Below are positions 14,773 to 15,234 of a stretch of DNA of 15,234 bases, in pieces. Position 1 is the first letter of the stretch; each line of letters begins with the position of its first letter. This DNA comes from Methylotenera sp. (lineage in GTDB: Bacteria > Pseudomonadota > Gammaproteobacteria > Burkholderiales > Methylophilaceae). Position numbers and translations under genes: made by a program. Under the pieces are notes generated by a model. It ran no database searches. It saw nothing but the letters and a program-made list of their open reading frames with translations, and was not told the origin of the DNA. Where the stretch lies: positions 1 through 15,234 of the forward strand of contig JACDEP010000035.1 in assembly GCA_013816325.1 (NCBI GenBank). The letters are read 5' to 3'.

Positions 14773-15234
14773 ATGCTGAAATTGCTTATTGTTAAAACCT
14801 CGTCTTTAGGCGACATCGTACACAACCTGCCCATCATTGCTGACATTCGTGCCCATTATCCTGATATTGAAATCGATTGGTTAGTAGAGTCCAGCTTTGC
14901 AGATATCCCTAAGCTACACCCCGTTGTAAACCAAGTGATTACTATGTCCTTCCGCCGCTGGCGTAAGTCTTTGTTAAGCAGGCAAACGTGGCATGAAATT
15001 GGTGCTTTAAGACAACAGCTTTCAGCCCGGCATTACGACATCGTGTTAGATACGCAAAGTTTGGTTAAAAGTGCACTACTCACATTATTTACCCATGGTA
15101 ATAAGCATGGCTTCGATAGGAATTCAGCACGCGAGCCACTAGCCAGTGTTTTCTATGATATCAAACATACGGTTTCGCGCTCGCAGCAGGCGGTAGCATT
15201 GAATCGCGCATTAGCCGCTAAGGCATTTGCTTAT
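14773..15234 (+). CDS. waaC: LPS heptosyltransferase I (WaaC), 5' part
   Basis: The first 154 residues of a GT9-family protein; the frame is open to the window edge, so the C-terminal half (usually a further 165 or so residues) is missing. WaaC adds the first heptose from ADP-heptose to the inner Kdo. The N-terminus LLIVKTSSLGDIVHNLP (4-20), with Asp14, is the classic WaaC signature, distinct from the WaaF form; IDWLVESSFADIPKLHP and DTQSLVKSALL also match the family. The start is the ATG at 14773, with a poor ribosome site. It is divergent from waaG and lies 13.5 kb from waaF, although the two are often adjacent elsewhere. Confidence 0.93.
   Translation, partial: MLKLLIVKTSSLGDIVHNLPIIADIRAHYPDIEIDWLVESSFADIPKLHPVVNQVITMSFRRWRKSLLSRQTWHEIGALRQQLSARHYDIVLDTQSLVKSALLTLFTHGNKHGFDRNSAREPLASVFYDIKHTVSRSQQAVALNRALAAKAFAY

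Noticed and set aside
1..15234. CRISPR array, tRNA or rRNA gene, insertion sequence or phage attachment site
   Set aside because: Nearly all bases are accounted for by coding genes; no transposase-like protein, spaced repeat array or RNA-gene-like segment was seen.

Overview
This window is a lipopolysaccharide (LPS) core biosynthesis locus of a Gram-negative bacterium with an Entner-Doudoroff gene pair (edd, eda) in its middle. Coding density is very high and all complete genes look intact. The C-terminal ADP-heptose synthase piece at the left edge, the waaC/waaF/waaG/waaP set and the moderate GC (roughly 32% in the waaL region to 50% in edd, from sampled lines) suggest a betaproteobacterium. 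Entner-Doudoroff genes beside envelope genes would suit a methylotroph of the Methylophilaceae type. That last step is inference; no marker gene here proves it.

Layout. Two + strand genes open the window: the end of rfaE2/hldE (1-219) and waaF (224-1243). Everything from 1249 to 14722 is on the minus strand. At the right edge the + strand resumes with the start of waaC (14773 onward, cut by the window end). The minus block has three parts. In its transcription order, from the right: (1) a seven-gene tightly packed operon, waaG - waaP - inaA-like kinase - GT2 glycosyltransferase - 2OG-Fe(II) oxygenase - tandem two-domain kinase - carbamoyltransferase (14722 down to 7037); (2) edd and eda (6857 down to 4251), with a good sigma70-type promoter before edd and a strong Rho-independent terminator after eda; (3) a HAD-family phosphatase, an O-antigen-ligase-type polymerase/ligase (WaaL/Wzy family) and a second GT2 glycosyltransferase (about 4157 down to 1249).

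How the genes work together. rfaE2 makes ADP-heptose. WaaC and WaaF attach the two inner-core heptoses. WaaG adds the first hexose, and WaaP with the other kinase-fold proteins phosphorylates the heptose region. The carbamoyltransferase, 2OG oxygenase and GT2 enzymes probably decorate or extend the core, and the WaaL-type protein probably joins O-chain to lipid A-core. As far as I recall, the order waaG, waaP, InaA-type kinases, large kinase, carbamoyltransferase resembles the Pseudomonas aeruginosa PA5010-PA5005 region, where the core heptose is phosphorylated and 7-O-carbamoylated. The inserted 2OG oxygenase and GT2 gene are the least familiar part. Edd and Eda convert 6-phosphogluconate to pyruvate and glyceraldehyde 3-phosphate and have no direct role in LPS.

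Most unusual points: four kinase-fold domains in one operon (one without the catalytic Asp, one pair fused in tandem), an Fe(II)/2OG oxygenase of unknown substrate between core genes, several genes starting with TTG or GTG, and the third operon lying directly behind a strong terminator with a 12-bp perfect palindrome in the gap.
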